A stretch of 8,947 nt of DNA from Cypionkella sp. (GTDB lineage Bacteria; Pseudomonadota; Alphaproteobacteria; Rhodobacterales; Rhodobacteraceae). This document shows, in pieces, positions 6,333-8,947 of this stretch; within the stretch, counting starts at the first letter, position 1, and every line of letters starts with the position of its first letter. The stretch lies in the NCBI GenBank assembly GCA_018063485.1, contig JAGPBG010000072.1, forward strand, positions 1 to 8,947, written 5' to 3'. The translations under genes and the position numbers were made by a program. The notes under the pieces are model-generated. The model was not told where the DNA came from and ran no database searches. It worked only from the letters and a program-made list of their open reading frames with translations.

Positions 6333-8762
6333 TCAAGGTCGGCGCGGTTTCGCCCTCAACGTCGGCTCGGCCTGCGTCGGATCTTCCGGCCAGGGGTGGC
6401 GCGGATAAGCTCCCCGCATTTCTTTGCGCACATCCGCATAAGAGCTTTTCCAGAACCCCGGAATATCCATTGTCACCTGAATCGGCTTTTGCCCCGGCGA
6501 CAGCAGCGTCACCCTCAAAGGCAACCGCTTGGCGCCCACGACAGGATGCACCACCACCCCGAACATCTCTTGCAGCCTGATCTCGATCCCTGGGGCATCC
6601 CCGTCATAATCAATCGGCACCCGCCGCCCCAGGGGTGTTTCAAAATGTGCCGGCACCAAACGGTCCATTTCCTGTGCCTGATTCCAGGTCAACCGACTGC
6701 GCAAGGCCTCGGTCAGGTCAAGCCCGCGCAAATCCGCCTCGGTCCGGCACTTGCCCAGATAGGGCAACAGCCAGCCTTCGGCGCTGACCAACAGCCCCTG
6801 ATCCGAGCAATCGGGCCAATCTGCCTGCCGCGCCAGTTCCATCCGCGCCCGCAAGCGCCGCGCCGCAGGGGTGAAGGTCAGGCCGATTTCGCGCAGCCCT
6901 TCCAGCGCCGCCCGCGCCAGAGCTTCGGGCGGCACCTCGGCCCAGACCTGATCCGCCAGCACCAAAGCGCCAAACCGCTCTTGTCGGCGCGCCGTCACGT
7001 GGCCTTCCCGGCGTGACCATTCACAAGCCTCGACCCAGCCAATCTGCGCGCCGTAAACCTCGCGCAATTCCGCCTCAGAGATCGCCACCGCCTGCCGCAC
7101 ATTGGCCTCACGCGCATCGCCGTCAAGGTCAGTCGCCACGATCAGCCGCGCGCCGCAAAGCGGCTGGCCCGCCGCCATCACCGCGCCCTTGCCCCCCGAC
7201 AACACCCAGCGAGGAGCCTCCCCCTTGCGCCGCAGGCCGATCCGGTCGGGGTAGGCCAAGGCCACCCGCTGCGCCAAACCAAGGCGTGCATCGCCCCCCG
7301 ACACCAACCGCCGTAACCGCCGCGCCTCTTGCCCCACCCGCTCCACCACCGGGCGCAAGACCACATAAGGATGCTCACGCTCGAACCGCTTGGGATCGGC
7401 CAGCGCCGCCATCCGCAAGGCCAAATCCGGCGGTGCCGCTCTCAGCACATCGCGCTCGGCCAGAGCAGCCGCCAATTGCGCCGCCTCAGGCCCCGCCACC
7501 ACCAGCATATGCGCAAGCCTCGGATGCAGCGGCAATGCTGCCAGCGCCCGTCCATGGTCGGTAATCCGCCCCGCCTCCAGCGCCCCCAATCCCTCCAGCA
7601 ACACCCGCGCCTCGGCCAGCGCCCCCGGATTGGGCGCGGTCAGAAACCCCACTTCCCCGCCCCAAAGCGCAAGTTCCAGCGCCAGCCCGGTCAGATCAGC
7701 CGCCTCGATCGCGGCAGGCGGAAACGCCGCCAAGCCGCCTTCTTCCCCCTTGGTCCAGTTGCGGTAACACACCCCCGCCGCAACCCGCCCCGCACGCCCC
7801 CGCCGCTGTTCCGCCTCGGCCTTGGTCACCCGTTCCGTCACCAGCCGCGACATGCCCGAGTTCGGATCAAACCGCGCCCGCCGCGCCCGGCCCCCATCAA
7901 CCACCACCCGAATATCAGGAATGGTCAGCGAGGTTTCGGCAATCGAGGTCGCCAGCACCACCTTGCGCAACTCCGATGGCCCCAAAGCCGCCCGCTGCGC
8001 CGCAAATTCCATCGCCCCGAACAAAGACCGCACCTCACACCGGGCCAATCGCCCCTTCAGCGCCGCTTCAACCCGCCGGATTTCACCTTCCCCCGGCAAG
8101 AACACCAGCACCCCGCCCTCGGGGTTCTCCGTCACCGCCTGCACCACCAACCCCGTCACCTGTGCCTCAAACCGCAGCGAGGCGTCAGGGCTGCGGCCCA
8201 GCCAGCGCGTCTCCACCGGATAGGCCCGCCCTGCCGAGGTCACCATCGGCGCATCGCCCATCAAGGCCGCCACCGGAGCCATATCCAGCGTCGCCGACAT
8301 CACCAGCAGCACCAGATCCTCGCGCAACGCGCCCCTGATCTGCAAAGCCAAAGCCAGCCCCAGATCCGCCGCCAAAGACCGCTCGTGAAACTCATCAAAG
8401 ATCAGTGCGCCAACGCCTTCCAGCGACGGATCGCCCTGCATCATCCGGGTCAGAATCCCCTCCGTCACCACCTCGATGCGCGTCGCCGGAGTAACCCGCG
8501 CCTCCCCCCTGATGCGATAGCCCACGCGTGCCCCCACCACCTCGCCTAAAGTCTCGGCCATCCGCTCCGCCGCCGCCCGCGCCGCCAACCTGCGCGGCTC
8601 CAGCATCACGATCCGCCCCACCACCAACCCCGATGCCAGCAAATCCAGTGGCACCAGCGTCGTCTTGCCCGCGCCCGGCGGTGCTTGCAAAACCACCATC
8701 CCTCGCGCCGCAATTGCGGCCCGCAGCTCGGGCAATACCTCCGTGATCGGCAATTCAACCAT
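6333..8762 (-). CDS. hrpB: ATP-dependent helicase HrpB
   Basis: HrpB is a DEAH-box/DExH RNA-helicase-like protein of the HrpA/HrpB group; its cellular role in most bacteria remains poorly defined. From the chosen start it has 809 residues, normal for HrpB and complete. Motifs in order are Walker A PPGAGKTT (about 28-35), motif II DEFH (123-126, the HrpB form of DEAH, in IFDEFHERSL), motif III SAT (156-158), the motif V region ATSIAETSLTI (about 271-281) and motif VI QRRGRAGR (319-326). The helical HA2-like region and the HrpB C-terminal domain follow, ending in the typical YPRHPWPEDP and a basic tail. ATG 8762 is preferred because AGGTG stands 4 bases upstream and HrpB proteins begin with a LPI-x-x-VLPEL stretch. 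An in-frame ATG at 8789 would add nine residues without a recognisable ribosome-binding site. It runs toward puuD and has no evident link to purine use. Confidence 0.97.
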   Translation of the reverse strand: MVELPITEVLPELRAAIAARGMVVLQAPPGAGKTTLVPLDLLASGLVVGRIVMLEPRRLAARAAAERMAETLGEVVGARVGYRIRGEARVTPATRIEVVTEGILTRMMQGDPSLEGVGALIFDEFHERSLAADLGLALALQIRGALREDLVLLVMSATLDMAPVAALMGDAPMVTSAGRAYPVETRWLGRSPDASLRFEAQVTGLVVQAVTENPEGGVLVFLPGEGEIRRVEAALKGRLARCEVRSLFGAMEFAAQRAALGPSELRKVVLATSIAETSLTIPDIRVVVDGGRARRARFDPNSGMSRLVTERVTKAEAEQRRGRAGRVAAGVCYRNWTKGEEGGLAAFPPAAIEAADLTGLALELALWGGEVGFLTAPNPGALAEARVLLEGLGALEAGRITDHGRALAALPLHPRLAHMLVVAGPEAAQLAAALAERDVLRAAPPDLALRMAALADPKRFEREHPYVVLRPVVERVGQEARRLRRLVSGGDARLGLAQRVALAYPDRIGLRRKGEAPRWVLSGGKGAVMAAGQPLCGARLIVATDLDGDAREANVRQAVAISEAELREVYGAQIGWVEACEWSRREGHVTARRQERFGALVLADQVWAEVPPEALARAALEGLREIGLTFTPAARRLRARMELARQADWPDCSDQGLLVSAEGWLLPYLGKCRTEADLRGLDLTEALRSRLTWNQAQEMDRLVPAHFETPLGRRVPIDYDGDAPGIEIRLQEMFGVVVHPVVGAKRLPLRVTLLSPGQKPIQVTMDIPGFWKSSYADVRKEMRGAYPRHPWPEDPTQAEPTLRAKPRRP

Positions 8763-8889
8763 TCCCCACCTATTCCACATCCAGCCCATGAATGACCAGA
8801 ACCCTCAACCTCATCGCCCAAATATCCCGCGCCCCCTTTCCACGCTCCCACCGCCACGCATTTCTCTCCCCGCTGCACCCGGCGCCAAA

Positions 8890-8924
8890 GCGGGCTCGGC
8901 GGGCTCGATGCCCGCCGAGCCCGC
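8890..8924. terminator. Perfect GC-rich hairpin upstream of hrpB
   Basis: A 15-bp perfect stem (8890-8904 with 8910-8924) encloses a 5-base loop TCGAT. On the plus strand a TTTT run follows 5 bases later (8930-8933). On the minus strand the stem is followed directly by TTT. Since hrpB starts about 130 bases to the left on the minus strand, the simplest reading is a terminator for a leftward gene beyond the right edge, insulating hrpB, or a bidirectional terminator. The rest of 8763-8947 shows no gene or convincing promoter. Confidence 0.55.
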
Positions 8925-8947
8925 CCCTGTTTTGCGAAAACCCCCTC

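Noticed and set aside
7329..8549. Long open frame of about 406 codons on the plus strand opposite hrpB, with others at 7013-7564 and 6396-7016
   Set aside because: The products are rich in Arg, Pro, His and Gln with no recognisable domain, and they lie fully antisense to a well-conserved helicase. This is the usual GC-rich shadow effect.
8606..8878. Minus-strand frame of 90 codons reaching upstream of the hrpB start, considered as a small leader protein
   Set aside because: More than half overlaps hrpB in another frame, the composition is Gly/Trp/Arg-rich, and no ribosome-binding site or family motif was seen.

Overview
The window looks like a piece of an alphaproteobacterial chromosome, most likely from the Rhodobacteraceae. 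The reasons are the GC-rich sequence, third positions rich in G and C, and proteins that read like that group's versions of PuuD, HrpB and NCS2 permeases. This placement comes from recognition and not from a search. The window is densely coding with six genes, and I see no tRNA, rRNA, CRISPR array, insertion sequence or prophage gene.

Layout, left to right: (1) 53-1537 (+), an NCS2-family purine permease, closed by a strong intrinsic terminator at 1558-1590. (2) 1669-3983 (+), a two-gene unit joined by an ATGA overlap: an APH-fold small-molecule kinase and a class-III aminotransferase-fold enzyme of the phospho-lyase type (ETNPPL/PHYKPL-like). (3) 3987-4907 (-), a LysR-family regulator that ends 3 bases from the aminotransferase gene; a hairpin lies over the junction. 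(4) 5012-6247 (+), puuD, a membrane-bound cytochrome c-linked urate oxidase divergent from the regulator, with a plausible promoter between them. (5) 6333-8762 (-), hrpB, a DEAH-type ATP-dependent helicase converging on puuD. (6) 8763-8947, noncoding, with a 15-bp perfect hairpin near the right edge.

How the genes may work together: the permease could import urate or xanthine, and PuuD would oxidise urate to 5-hydroxyisourate while passing electrons to the respiratory chain. The LysR protein is a natural candidate regulator of puuD. The later steps (hydroxyisourate hydrolase, OHCU decarboxylase, allantoinase) are not in the window. The kinase/lyase pair is its own transcription unit set into this purine locus. 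Its architecture predicts phosphorylation of an amino alcohol (ethanolamine, 1-amino-2-propanol, 5-hydroxylysine or similar) followed by PLP-dependent elimination of phosphate and ammonia. The exact substrate cannot be read from the sequence, and this pair is the least understood part of the window. hrpB appears to be an unrelated neighbour.
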